Below are positions 1 to 7,501 of a stretch of DNA of 12,888 nt, in pieces. Location of the stretch: positions 1 through 12,888 of the forward strand of contig PFKL01000159.1 of assembly GCA_002784245.1 (NCBI GenBank), given 5' to 3'. This DNA comes from Comamonadaceae bacterium CG_4_10_14_3_um_filter_60_75 (lineage in GTDB: Bacteria > Pseudomonadota > Gammaproteobacteria > Burkholderiales > Burkholderiaceae_C). The position numbers and the translations under genes are program-made. The notes beneath the pieces were generated by a model, which saw nothing but the letters and a program-made list of their open reading frames with translations, was not told the origin of the DNA and ran no database searches. Position 1 is the first letter of the stretch. Each line of letters begins with the position of its first letter.

Positions 1-228
1 GTCTTTCTTGACCTCAATCGGCGTTTTGGCCATGGCCGCCACGTCGGCTGCCGGGATCAGCCAGACGGTGGCCCCCGGAATTTTCTGGAAGCGGTCTTCA
101 CTGCCGTTTTCAACCACGCCTTTGACCGGCGCGGTGGCGGCCAACTGGCCACCCGGCTGCATGCAGCCCGCCAATGTCAGCGCACCCAGCGCTGCCATCA
201 GGCCTCGTTGAACAAATTTAATTCTCAT
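1..228 (-). CDS. Putative lipoprotein, N-terminal part only (gene runs off the left edge)
   Basis: The first 76 residues of a minus-strand gene are present. The N-terminus MRIKFVQRGLMAALGALTLA followed by Gly-Cys is a signal peptide ending in a lipobox (LAGC, Cys22), so the mature protein should be lipid-anchored in the cell envelope. The visible mature part has a strand-rich stretch (PVKGVVENG, then IPGATVWLIPA) that would suit a small beta-sandwich such as a carboxypeptidase regulatory-like fold; this is a guess from pattern only. Two ATGs lie in tandem (231 and 228). I chose 228 because a GAGG lies 5 nt upstream of it, but 231 is possible. The gene follows the sigma-54 response regulator in the same orientation, with about 170 bp between them containing a consensus sigma-54 promoter, so it is probably a direct target of that regulator. 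Function not recognised. Confidence 0.7.
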   Translation of the reverse strand, partial: MRIKFVQRGLMAALGALTLAGCMQPGGQLAATAPVKGVVENGSEDRFQKIPGATVWLIPAADVAAMAKTPIEVKKD

Positions 229-266
229 CATGACCTCGTTTCGTTAAAAAAACACGTTGCCAGACC

Positions 267-281
267 GCAATTTTTGTGCCA
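267..281 (-). promoter_or_regulatory. Sigma-54 (-24/-12) promoter for the lipoprotein gene
   Basis: Read on the minus strand the sequence is TGGCACAAAAATTGC, which matches the sigma-54 consensus TGGCAC-N5-TTGC at every fixed position, with correct GG/GC spacing. The start of transcription would fall near position 255, giving a leader of about 27 nt before the ATG at 228. It is the only such match I found in the non-coding gaps. The gene directly upstream encodes a sigma-54 activator with an intact GAFTGA motif, which fits this promoter class. Confidence 0.85.
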
Positions 282-340
282 CGCGAATTTATCCTTGCGC
301 CCTGCCAAAAGCAGCAAAATGACCGAGTTGCCGGCAATGA

Positions 341-389
341 AACTGTCACCAAATGATGACAGTTGACAATTTTGAGTGACACATTGACA
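341..389. promoter_or_regulatory. Candidate enhancer (upstream activating sequence) with repeated TGTCA half-sites
   Basis: An inverted repeat with 8-bp arms AACTGTCA (341-348) and TGACAGTT (357-364) is separated by 8 nt. Three further TGACA units follow at 364-368 (overlapping the arm), 377-381 and 385-389. The palindrome centre is about 97 bp upstream of the predicted sigma-54 start site, the usual distance for binding of NtrC-type activators. The cluster lies wholly between the stop codon of the response regulator gene and the promoter. Binding by that regulator is inferred. Confidence 0.6.
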
Positions 390-397
390 GCCCACGT

Positions 398-1777
398 TCA
401 CGGATTAACCTCCAGCCCCCAACGCTTCATGCGCACATAGAGGTTCTGCCGTGGCGAGCCGCTCAAGCGCGCGGCCTCTGACATGTTGCCGTTGGCTGCC
501 TCCAGCAGCCGCTTGAGGTAATCGCGCTCAAACACGGCGCGCGCGTCCTGGTAAGCCAGCGAGGCGTTATCGGCCGCGCCAGGCTTGGCCAACACCGTCG
601 GCGCCGGGCTTTCACAGACCAGTTGCAGGTGCGAAACATCAATTGGCCCGTCGGGCTGCAGCGCCACCACGCGCTCGATGCAATGCTGCAATTCGCGTAC
701 ATTGCCAGGCCACGGCTGCGCATCCAGCGCCTGTACCGCAGCGGGCGTCAACGGCCCACAAACCTTGTCAAACTTGGTGTTGTAGCTATCAATAAAGTGT
801 AATGCCAGGCGCAGTACGTCACCCTTGCGCTCGCGCAGCGGTGGCAAGGTCAGGGCCACCACGTTGATGCGGTAATACAGGTCTTCGCGAAAGCGCCCGG
901 CCTTCACCTCGGCGGCCAGACTGCGGTTGGTGGCACAAATCAGGCGGAAGTCGGTGTTGCGAATGTGTGTACTGCCAATGCGGCTGAAGCTGTGGTTTTG
1001 CAGCACGCGCAGCAGGCTGCTTTGCAGCTTGGGGCTCATGTCGGCAATTTCGTCCAGGAACAAATTGCCACCGTCGGCCTTTTCAAAATAACCCGGCGTC
1101 GACTGGCTCGCGCCGGTGAAGGCACCCTTGTCGTAACCAAACAGCAGGCTCTCCAGCAACGACTCGGGCAACCCGCCGCAATTGACCTCCAGGAACGGCT
1201 TATCGGCGCGCTGGCTCCAACGGTGAATCAGCCGCGCGCAAACATCTTTGCCGGTGCCGCTTTCACCCTCAAGCAGCACGGTGGTATCGAGCCCGGCCAC
1301 CTGGCGCAATTGCGCTAGCAAGCGCTCCATCACCGGCGACTGACCCACCAACACAGGCGCATCATGTTCAGCACCCAGGCGCTGGCGCAGGCTGTCAATT
1401 TCACGGTAGGCGGCATCAAATTCCAGCGCCTTGCCAATGACGGCTTCCAGCGCTTCCAGGTCATCAAAAGGCTTGGTCAGGTAGTCAAACAGCCCCTCGC
1501 GCACGGCAGCAACTGCGTCGCGCACGTCGGCGTAGCCGGTCATCAAAATGGCCAGCATGCGCGGCTTTTGCGCCCGGAATTCGCGCAACAAATCCAGTCC
1601 GTTGTCTTGCGGCAAGCGCTGATCCATCAGCACCAGGTTGAAATCATGCGCGGCAAACAGCGCACGCGCGGCTTGCCCACTGTCGGCCAGATGCACATGC
1701 GCCGTTTTGCGCATCAGTTGGTCAATCAGGGTGCGGGTGTAGTGGTCATCGTCGACCACCAGAATGTCAGGCAGCAT
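398..1777 (-). CDS. Sigma-54-dependent response regulator, NtrC family
   Basis: A 459-residue transcription activator with three domains. The receiver domain (about 4-118) has the acidic pocket D9-D11, phospho-acceptor D52, T80 and K102. The AAA+ domain (about 143-375) has Walker A GESGTGKD (171-178), the sigma-54 contact loop GAFTGA (218-223), Walker B GGNLFLDEI (236-244) and the arginine region FREDLYYR. The C-terminal Fis-type helix-turn-helix is at about 428-452 (NMSEAARLSGSPRQNLYVRM). All catalytic motifs are intact, so it should hydrolyse ATP and open sigma-54 promoters when phosphorylated. Its start overlaps the end of the kinase gene by 11 bp (ATGCTGCCTGA) and lacks a clear ribosome site, suggesting translational coupling. 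The likely target is the lipoprotein gene downstream. The signal sensed is unknown. Confidence 0.95.
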   Translation of the reverse strand: MLPDILVVDDDHYTRTLIDQLMRKTAHVHLADSGQAARALFAAHDFNLVLMDQRLPQDNGLDLLREFRAQKPRMLAILMTGYADVRDAVAAVREGLFDYLTKPFDDLEALEAVIGKALEFDAAYREIDSLRQRLGAEHDAPVLVGQSPVMERLLAQLRQVAGLDTTVLLEGESGTGKDVCARLIHRWSQRADKPFLEVNCGGLPESLLESLLFGYDKGAFTGASQSTPGYFEKADGGNLFLDEIADMSPKLQSSLLRVLQNHSFSRIGSTHIRNTDFRLICATNRSLAAEVKAGRFREDLYYRINVVALTLPPLRERKGDVLRLALHFIDSYNTKFDKVCGPLTPAAVQALDAQPWPGNVRELQHCIERVVALQPDGPIDVSHLQLVCESPAPTVLAKPGAADNASLAYQDARAVFERDYLKRLLEAANGNMSEAARLSGSPRQNLYVRMKRWGLEVNP

Positions 1778-3584
1778 GTTCGCTTGGACTTACCGGTAAA
1801 GAAATAGAGGGCATGGTCGGTGTTTGCGCTGTGTCTGGCAGCCAGATCGCAAATTCTGTGCCACGGCCGCTCTCGCTGGTCACCGTCACATAGCCGCCGT
1901 GCAACAAGGCCACATGCTGCACCACCGGCAGCCCCAGGCCGGTGCCGTCTTTGCGGGTGGTAAAAAACGGCGTAAAGATTTTCGCCAGCACATCGGCCGC
2001 CATGCCACGGCCCTGGTCCGTCACCACCAGCAACCAGCCGGGTGCGCCGGTTTGCTGGTGGGCACCCGCGCAAAAAGTGACCGTGATCGCGGTGTCGTTC
2101 GTCGACGCCTGCGCCGCATTCATCAACAAGTTGAACAACGCGTGGCGGATCAATATCGGGTCTACGGTCAGCACCACCGGGGACTCGGGCAGGCGCACGT
2201 TCACCGGGCTTTGGTGTTTTTCAGTTTGCCGGTAGAGCAACACCGTCTCGTCAATCACCTGCGCCATAGCCACCGGGTGGCTCTCAAACCCCGACACCTT
2301 GGCAAAGCGCAGCATTGACGTGATCAGCGCGTGGCAGTCGCTACCAGCGCGACGGATTTCGGCCAATAGCGCGCGTACGCGTGCCGGGTCATCGGCCTCG
2401 CGCTGTGCCAGCTGCGCCAGGTTGACCACGCCCACCAACGGGTTGTTGAGCTGGTGCGCAATCTCGCCCACCAAGGTGCCCAGCGCCGACATTTTTTCAA
2501 GCTGAACGATGCGCTGGTGCTCGTTGCCCAGGCGCAGCAGCTGATGTTCCAGATCGTGCTGACGCTGGTAGTCGCGATCGACCCGGCCCAACGCCACATA
2601 AAACAGGGCCAACACGCCCAGCCCGGCGGCCAGGCTCAGGCCAATGACCGACAGCATGGAACGCAGAAAAGCTTGTTGCAAAGCGTCAATGTCACGCATC
2701 ACCACCAGGTCGCCAATGCGCTGCGCGCCCACATCCAGCAGGGGCAGCATCGCCAGGTGCAGCGCTTTTCCACGCGAAATAATCACCTCGCTGGCACCAC
2801 CGCGCAAACGCTCCAGCACCTCGGCGGTGATTTCAAGCGGCATGTGTGGCGCGGTTTGCGCCACCAGCACGCGGTTGTCAAACTGCTCCCACTGCCCCGC
2901 CCGTTTGAACAACGCCAGCCCGTACTGCCACTGCCGGTGCAGGATGAACTTTTTGTCCACCAGTACAAATGCATCCACAGCCAGACTGTCGTGCAGTTCA
3001 TCCACCGCATAGCCAATTTCTTCACCCATCTCAAGGTAGCCAATGACGCGCCCATCCACCTGCCACGGCAGCACCAGGCGCAGCGTCAAGGTACCCAGCG
3101 GGCCGAGTTCAAGCCCGTGCACGGCCTGACCTGTCTCGCGTGCGCGGGTGGCCGACAGGCGCGTGATCACATCACCAAAATTCGCCGGGCTGTGCAAGCG
3201 CGCTACGTTGACCAGCGCCGGGTTGTTGAAATACAGGTGTGTCATGCGATGCTGGTCGCGCAAGGTGGCAAACAAAGGCGACACCTCTCGCAGCAATGCA
3301 TCCCGGTCCTGGCGGATCAGTGCGGCTTGCACGCTGCGGTTGGCCATGAGCGCGTGCAGCGTGGCCTGCATCAGGTCGGCGTCTTTGGCAATTTTTTGCG
3401 TCAGCAGCGTGCGCACCGCCACCACGCGTTCGGCCAGCGCCTGGTCGCGCACGCGCCCTTCCAGCAAATACGCGGCAATGGCAAACGCCAGCAAAATGGC
3501 CGCCAGCACCATGGCAAACGGCCACATGAAAGCAGCTTTGACGCGGCGCGGTGCCTGACCGATGGTGGTGGTGTTCAAGTGCAT
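1767..3584 (-). CDS. Membrane sensor histidine kinase with periplasmic Cache-like domain
   Basis: A 605-residue kinase, partner of the response regulator it overlaps. A first membrane helix (about 19-42) and a second (about 308-332) bracket a periplasmic region of about 265 residues. That region carries the pattern THLYFNNP...ARLHSPANFGD seen in double-Cache (dCache_3-like) ligand sensors. A cytoplasmic coiled region (about 336-365) leads to the HisKA dimerisation domain with phospho-acceptor H377 (GEIAHQLNNPL). The HATPase domain has the N box NLLMNAAQA (N489), G1 DQGRGM, F box FTPFFTTR and G2 GTGLGLPV. The reading frame stays open to 3953, but residues upstream are not kinase-like and overlap the divergent gene. 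I chose the ATG at 3584, preceded by GGGG 7 nt upstream; the ATG at 3617 is the alternative, but a palindrome lies immediately before it. Ligand unknown. Confidence 0.92.
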   Translation of the reverse strand: MHLNTTTIGQAPRRVKAAFMWPFAMVLAAILLAFAIAAYLLEGRVRDQALAERVVAVRTLLTQKIAKDADLMQATLHALMANRSVQAALIRQDRDALLREVSPLFATLRDQHRMTHLYFNNPALVNVARLHSPANFGDVITRLSATRARETGQAVHGLELGPLGTLTLRLVLPWQVDGRVIGYLEMGEEIGYAVDELHDSLAVDAFVLVDKKFILHRQWQYGLALFKRAGQWEQFDNRVLVAQTAPHMPLEITAEVLERLRGGASEVIISRGKALHLAMLPLLDVGAQRIGDLVVMRDIDALQQAFLRSMLSVIGLSLAAGLGVLALFYVALGRVDRDYQRQHDLEHQLLRLGNEHQRIVQLEKMSALGTLVGEIAHQLNNPLVGVVNLAQLAQREADDPARVRALLAEIRRAGSDCHALITSMLRFAKVSGFESHPVAMAQVIDETVLLYRQTEKHQSPVNVRLPESPVVLTVDPILIRHALFNLLMNAAQASTNDTAITVTFCAGAHQQTGAPGWLLVVTDQGRGMAADVLAKIFTPFFTTRKDGTGLGLPVVQHVALLHGGYVTVTSESGRGTEFAIWLPDTAQTPTMPSISLPVSPSEHAA

Positions 3585-3678
3585 GGGTGTGCCCCAAAAA
3601 ATGGGCAACTTGGTCATAATGCCGGCATTGATTGTTGCACCAACCCCGCCCGTGTCTCCGCCCTTTTCATCTTCTTTG
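3585..3678. promoter_or_regulatory. Divergent intergenic region with a perfect 12-bp palindrome
   Basis: This 94-bp gap separates the kinase (leftward) from the GAF/Fis regulator (rightward) and should hold both promoters. A perfect palindrome AATGCCGGCATT lies at 3618-3629, near the middle. A weaker inverted repeat TGCCCC/TGGGCA spans 3590-3607. Possible sigma-70 elements are poor: CATAAT at 3615-3620 on the plus strand, and TTGGTG with CATTAT 16 nt apart on the minus strand. No sigma-54 consensus is present. The palindrome is a candidate operator for autoregulation by the GAF/Fis protein. Confidence 0.4.
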
Positions 3679-4773
3679 ATGCCCACCGAGTTCGCGCAGC
3701 ACCGCGCGCGCTCGATCGCCGCTGCGCGCCAGCAGGTACTGCAAGAGCGCACGGCGACAGCCTCGGGCCTGACCGCGCCGTGGGTTGAGCGCTCGTGGCA
3801 GCGCTGCCTGCAGCTCGGTCTGGAGCCAGGCCAGCGTGTGCAGTTTGACGTGATCAGTCCGGCGCGGCGCGCGCAAACACAAGAGGCCAACCAGCGCCTG
3901 TTGCAGTCGGCCAAAGGCATCATGCAAGGCTTGGGCAAAGCCATCGCCAACACCGGCTACTTTGCCATCCTGACCAATGCCGACGGGGTGGTACTTGACA
4001 CCAGCGGCCCTATTGATGCCCGCGACCTGCGCGCCAGCCTGATCACGCGTGTGGGTACCGACTTGTCCGAGCGCGCCATCGGTACCACCGCCATCGGCAC
4101 GGCGCTGGCCGAGCAACAACCGGTCTGGCTGCACCGCGGCGAGCATTTCCTGCTGGACAACGGTCACTACACCTGCGCCGGTGCGCCGCTGTTTGACCCC
4201 GAAGGCAGCTGCATGGGCATGCTCGACCTGACTGGCGTGGACGTGCCCGAGCGCACCGAGCTCAAACACCTGGTGATGCAGTCGGCCGCACAGATCGAGA
4301 ACGCGCTGGTGCTCTCAACCCAGCACAAGCTGCTGCTGCGCCTGAACTGGCCCGGCCATGGGCTAGGCAGTACCGCTGACGCACTCTTGGGATTGGATGC
4401 CGACGGCTTTGTCAGCGGGGCCAACACCGTGGCACGGCAAATCGTGCCCGGCCTGCACCCAGGCGTGCACGCCAACGATCTCTTTGGGTTGCCCTACCAG
4501 GCGCTGTTTGACGCTGCCCGGCGCAGCGATGCCACGCTGGATGTGGCGCTGTGCAACGGCCTGCGCCTGCGCGCGCTGGCCACACGCACCACCCAAGATG
4601 TCGGCGCGCGCCAACCGGCAACGCGGCAAAACAGTGGCGTACCGATCCGGCAAATGCAGGCCTCGATGATCCGTCAGGCGATGGAGCAAGCCGGTGGTAA
4701 CGTGACCGAAGCCGCGCAAGCGCTGGGCATCAGCCGCGCCACGCTGTACCGCAAGCTCGGGCACAAGGACTGA
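3679..4773 (+). CDS. GAF/Fis-type transcriptional regulator lacking an AAA+ domain
   Basis: A 364-residue protein resembling an AcoR/DhaR-type activator with the central ATPase removed. Residues 85-215 form a GAF sensor domain with family motifs GTTAIGTALAEQQPVW, LDNGHYTCAGAPLFDPEG and GMLDLTG. Residues about 217-305 look PAS-like (LLGLDADGFVSGAN). A Fis-type helix-turn-helix closes the protein (about 329-361, NVTEAAQALGISRATLYRKL). There is no Walker A, GAFTGA or Walker B, so it cannot itself remodel sigma-54 polymerase. It may act as a conventional repressor/activator or modulate another activator. The frame is open from 3562; I chose the ATG at 3679 because the region before it is a Pro/Ser-rich stretch in the divergent promoter area. 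modA begins 31 nt downstream on the same strand, so it may control molybdate uptake or the formate dehydrogenase genes. Confidence 0.85.
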   Translation: MPTEFAQHRARSIAAARQQVLQERTATASGLTAPWVERSWQRCLQLGLEPGQRVQFDVISPARRAQTQEANQRLLQSAKGIMQGLGKAIANTGYFAILTNADGVVLDTSGPIDARDLRASLITRVGTDLSERAIGTTAIGTALAEQQPVWLHRGEHFLLDNGHYTCAGAPLFDPEGSCMGMLDLTGVDVPERTELKHLVMQSAAQIENALVLSTQHKLLLRLNWPGHGLGSTADALLGLDADGFVSGANTVARQIVPGLHPGVHANDLFGLPYQALFDAARRSDATLDVALCNGLRLRALATRTTQDVGARQPATRQNSGVPIRQMQASMIRQAMEQAGGNVTEAAQALGISRATLYRKLGHKD

Positions 4774-4804
4774 ATTGCGTCCCACACATGTCAAACGCAG
4801 CACC

Positions 4805-5575
4805 ATGCTGATTCATCAACGCTGGCTCGCCGCCATCGCCCTCGCTACCCTGACCACGGCAGCGCAGGCCGACACTGCCCGTGTGGCCGCTGCCGCCGAC
4901 TTGCGCTACGCTTTTGCCGAGCTGCAGCCTTTGTTTGAAAAAGCACAAGCCCCGCACAAACTGGCGCTGGTGCTGGGCTCTTCGGGCAAGTTCATGCAGC
5001 AGCTGGAGAACGGCGCGCCGTTTGACATCTTCTTTTCTGCCGATGTGGCGCTGCCGAAAAAACTGCTGACCAGCGGCAAGGCCATCGCGCCCGTCACCAC
5101 TTATGCCTTTGGCCGCATCGTGCTGTGGAGCGCCAAGGTTGATGCCACCCGGCTCACCCTCAAAGACCTGGATAAACCCGAGTTTCGCCACATCGCCATC
5201 GCCGCCCCGGACCACGCCCCCTACGGCGCGCGCGCCAAAGAAGCGCTGGAGCACAGCGGCATGTGGCCCAAGGTGCAGGGCAAGCTGGTGTTTGGCGAAA
5301 ACATCGCGCACACCGCGCAGCTCATTGACCGGCAAGCCGCCGAGATCGGCATCATCGCCCTGTCGCTGGCGGTCAACACTGCACTCCAATCCAAAGGCGG
5401 CTACACCCTGATTCCGGCTGACTTTCACCAGCCGCTGGAGCAGTCCTACGCGGTGACCGCCTATGGTCAAAACAACGCCGCCGCCCGTGCCTTCGCGCAG
5501 TTCATGCGCACCCCAGAGGCACGCCAGGTCATGACACGCTACGGCTTTGTGCTGCCCGGCGGGGTGGCTCAGTAA
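4805..5575 (+). CDS. modA: Molybdate ABC transporter, periplasmic binding protein
   Basis: A 256-residue solute-binding protein that captures molybdate (or tungstate) in the periplasm and delivers it to ModB. The signal peptide runs to about residue 22 (AQA before Asp23). Family landmarks follow: VAAAADLRYAF, LGSSGKF (oxyanion-binding loop), DIFFSAD, PDHAPYG and GENIAHTAQ. The length is typical. The frame extends upstream to a TTG at 4775, but the ATG at 4805 gives a proper signal peptide. The gene follows the GAF/Fis regulator by 31 nt and precedes modB by 67 nt, so one transcript is likely. No ModE-type operator is evident upstream. Molybdenum is needed by the formate dehydrogenase encoded to the right. 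Confidence 0.95.
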   Translation: MLIHQRWLAAIALATLTTAAQADTARVAAAADLRYAFAELQPLFEKAQAPHKLALVLGSSGKFMQQLENGAPFDIFFSADVALPKKLLTSGKAIAPVTTYAFGRIVLWSAKVDATRLTLKDLDKPEFRHIAIAAPDHAPYGARAKEALEHSGMWPKVQGKLVFGENIAHTAQLIDRQAAEIGIIALSLAVNTALQSKGGYTLIPADFHQPLEQSYAVTAYGQNNAAARAFAQFMRTPEARQVMTRYGFVLPGGVAQ

Positions 5576-5642
5576 ACTCGCGGCTTGATTCGACGTTTTT
5601 TGGCGCCATCACCCACCTTTACCCCAACGCCTTCACACCCGC

Positions 5643-6335
5643 ATGACCAGCCTGACCCCCGGCGAATGGCAAGCCATCTGGCTCACTGCCAAATTGGCCG
5701 GCCTGACCACTGTCATTTTGCTCATCCTCTGCGCCCCGCTGGCCTGGTGGCTGGCGCGCTCGGGTAGTCGTCTGGCCAACCCGGTGGCGGCGTTGGTGTC
5801 GCTGCCGCTGGTGCTGCCGCCCACGGTGATTGGCTTTTATTTGCTGATCGTGCTAGGTCCTCAGGGCGCCGTGGGCGGCACGCTGGAAGCACTCGGCCTG
5901 CACCACCTGGCGTTCAGCTTTTGGGGCATCTTGATCGGCTCGGTGATTTACTCCATGCCGTTCACGGTGCAGCCGCTGCGCGAGGCTTTTGCCGCCATTG
6001 ACCTCCGCTTGCTGGATGCTGCCGCCACGCTGCGCGCCGGTGCGTTGGACCGGTTTTTCAACCTGGTGCTGCCGCTCTCGCGCAGTGGCATCCTGACCGC
6101 CGTGGTCATCACCTTTGCCCACACCGTGGGCGAATTTGGCGTGATCGCCATGCTCGGTGGCAGCCTGCCCGGTGAAACCCGGGTGGTGTCGATTGCCATT
6201 TACGACTACACGCAGGCACTGGACTACGGCGCAGCGCACCGCCTCTCATTCATTCTGCTGGGCTTTTCGTTCCTGACGCTGCTGGCGTTTTACAGCATCA
6301 ACCGGCGGGTGCTGCGCCCGCTGCAACTGCGCTGA
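5643..6335 (+). CDS. modB: Molybdate ABC transporter, membrane permease
   Basis: A 230-residue inner-membrane permease. Hydrophobic helices are spread along the chain (for example about 16-37, 46-71, 90-107, 150-170 and 200-221). The cytoplasmic coupling (EAA-like) loop reads DAAATLRAGALDRFFNLVLP, the site that docks onto ModC. PLVLPPTVIGFYLL and GVIAMLGGSLPGETR are typical of ModB/CysT-type permeases. The length is normal for ModB. The ATG at 5643 has no strong ribosome site; translation may be helped by the upstream gene. It is followed by modC after 11 nt. Confidence 0.95.
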   Translation: MTSLTPGEWQAIWLTAKLAGLTTVILLILCAPLAWWLARSGSRLANPVAALVSLPLVLPPTVIGFYLLIVLGPQGAVGGTLEALGLHHLAFSFWGILIGSVIYSMPFTVQPLREAFAAIDLRLLDAAATLRAGALDRFFNLVLPLSRSGILTAVVITFAHTVGEFGVIAMLGGSLPGETRVVSIAIYDYTQALDYGAAHRLSFILLGFSFLTLLAFYSINRRVLRPLQLR

Positions 6336-6346
6336 GCGCTGCCTCC

Positions 6347-7423
6347 ATGCTCGAAGGCGATCTCACCCTGCGGCAAGGCCAGTTTGAACTGCGCAGCGGC
6401 CCGTTTGCCCTGCCCGCACAAGGCATCAGCGTGCTGTTCGGCAAGTCGGGTTGCGGCAAGAGCACGCTGTTGCGCGCCATCGCCGGGCTGGATCAGGCCG
6501 CGCGCGGCAGCCTGCACTTCAAAGGCGAACGCTGGCAAGACGGACGCTGGCGTTTGCCCGCATCGCAGCGCGACATCGGCTTTGTGTTTCAGGACGCCGC
6601 ACTGTTTCCGCACCTTACGGCGCGTGGCAACCTGGCTTTTGCAGCACGACGGGTGCCCGGTATCAGTCCTTCCGACGCTCTTAATAAAATAGCTGTTTGC
6701 GCAGATCGAGTGGGCGTCAACGCACTGTTAGACCAACCCGTCACGACGCTCTCGGGCGGCCAGCGCCAGCGCGTGGCGATTGGCCGTGCGCTGTTGGCGC
6801 AGCCGCGCCTGCTGTGCCTGGACGAACCCCTGAGCGCGCTGGACTGGCAGGCCAAGGCCGAGCTGCTGGCGCTGATCGACCGGCTGGCGCGCGAAACCGG
6901 TTTACCGATGCTGTTCATCACCCACGCGCCGCAAGAGGTAGAACGCCTGGCCGATCGGGTGGTGTTCATGGTGGACGGCCACATTGCACGCATTGAGCCC
7001 CTGCAGGAAGCGCTGGCGCGGCCCGATTCGCCTCTGTTTGCCGAAGAAGGCCCGGTCAGCGTGCTGCACGGCCAGCTCAGCGCCGCCGATGCCGACGGAC
7101 TGCGTCACTTTGGCAACGTCCAACTGCGCCTGCACCTGAGCCTGCCCAACGATGCCAATCCGTCGGCCACCCGCTTGCGCGTGCTCGCGCGTGATGTGAG
7201 TCTGGCAACGGTTCAACCCCAAGGTTTGAGCATTTTGAACCAGCTGCCCGCGACCATTGTGGCCATGCACGACCGCGGCCGTGAGCGCGTCACCGTTATC
7301 TGCCAACTGGCCGACGGACAGCAGCTGCTGGCAGAAATCACCCGCTATTCGTGCAACGCGCTGGCCTTGTACAACGGGCAATGCGTGTTTGCGCTGGTCA
7401 AGTCAGTGGCCCTGATGGGATGA
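6347..7423 (+). CDS. modC: Molybdate ABC transporter, ATP-binding protein
   Basis: A 358-residue ATPase that powers the ModB channel. Walker A GKSGCGKST (32-40), Q-loop FQDAALFPH (Q82), signature LSGGQRQRVAIGRAL (135-149), Walker B LLCLDEP (155-161), D-loop SALD and switch histidine ITHAP (H193) are all present. The C-terminal third (about 285-354) fits the TOBE/MOP molybdate-binding regulatory domain. Residues 111-122, just before the signature motif, are encoded by an AT-richer stretch (6681-6716) resembling the Comamonadaceae intergenic repeat found after the gene. The protein keeps normal spacing there, so function should be intact. Start ATG at 6347, 11 nt after modB. Confidence 0.95.
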   Translation: MLEGDLTLRQGQFELRSGPFALPAQGISVLFGKSGCGKSTLLRAIAGLDQAARGSLHFKGERWQDGRWRLPASQRDIGFVFQDAALFPHLTARGNLAFAARRVPGISPSDALNKIAVCADRVGVNALLDQPVTTLSGGQRQRVAIGRALLAQPRLLCLDEPLSALDWQAKAELLALIDRLARETGLPMLFITHAPQEVERLADRVVFMVDGHIARIEPLQEALARPDSPLFAEEGPVSVLHGQLSAADADGLRHFGNVQLRLHLSLPNDANPSATRLRVLARDVSLATVQPQGLSILNQLPATIVAMHDRGRERVTVICQLADGQQLLAEITRYSCNALALYNGQCVFALVKSVALMG

Positions 7424-7429
7424 TATTGC

Positions 7430-7476
7430 CATTATTTTTATAGCTGCTTGCTCTTATTAAATAAGGGCTAGAGGTC
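7430..7476 (+). repeat. Comamonadaceae-type dispersed intergenic repeat
   Basis: Between the convergent modC and LOG genes lies an AT-rich segment whose core reads ATAGCTGCTTGC (7440-7451) and AAGGGCTAGAGG (7463-7474). I recall near-identical segments scattered between genes in Acidovorax, Rhodoferax and Polaromonas genomes. Its role is not known to me. A related sequence appears inside modC at 6689-6715. The family assignment is from memory and unverified here. Confidence 0.6.
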
Positions 7477-7494
7477 GATTTGTTATAACAAATC
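7477..7494. repeat. Perfect 18-bp palindrome between convergent genes
   Basis: GATTTGTTATAACAAATC equals its own reverse complement. It could form a 7-bp stem with a TATA loop, or be a protein binding site. It sits just past the dispersed repeat and 8 nt from the LOG stop codon. Neither strand has a T-run after it, so it is at best a weak bidirectional terminator. Confidence 0.6.
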
Positions 7495-7501
7495 AGGCAC
7501 C

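Noticed and set aside
781..800. TAGCTATCAATAAAG in the response regulator resembling the dispersed repeat
   Set aside because: Only a few bases match, and it encodes the normal family segment HFIDSYN.
2454..3788. Long plus-strand open frame (444 codons) antisense to the kinase gene
   Set aside because: It is a GC-rich shadow of the kinase frame. Its translation is His/Gln/Arg-rich with no domain pattern, while the opposite strand has every kinase motif.
3585..3953. N-terminal extension of the kinase to 3953
   Set aside because: Residues are Arg/Cys-rich with no domain, and the extension would overlap the start of the divergent GAF/Fis gene. The membrane helix begins soon after the ATG at 3584.
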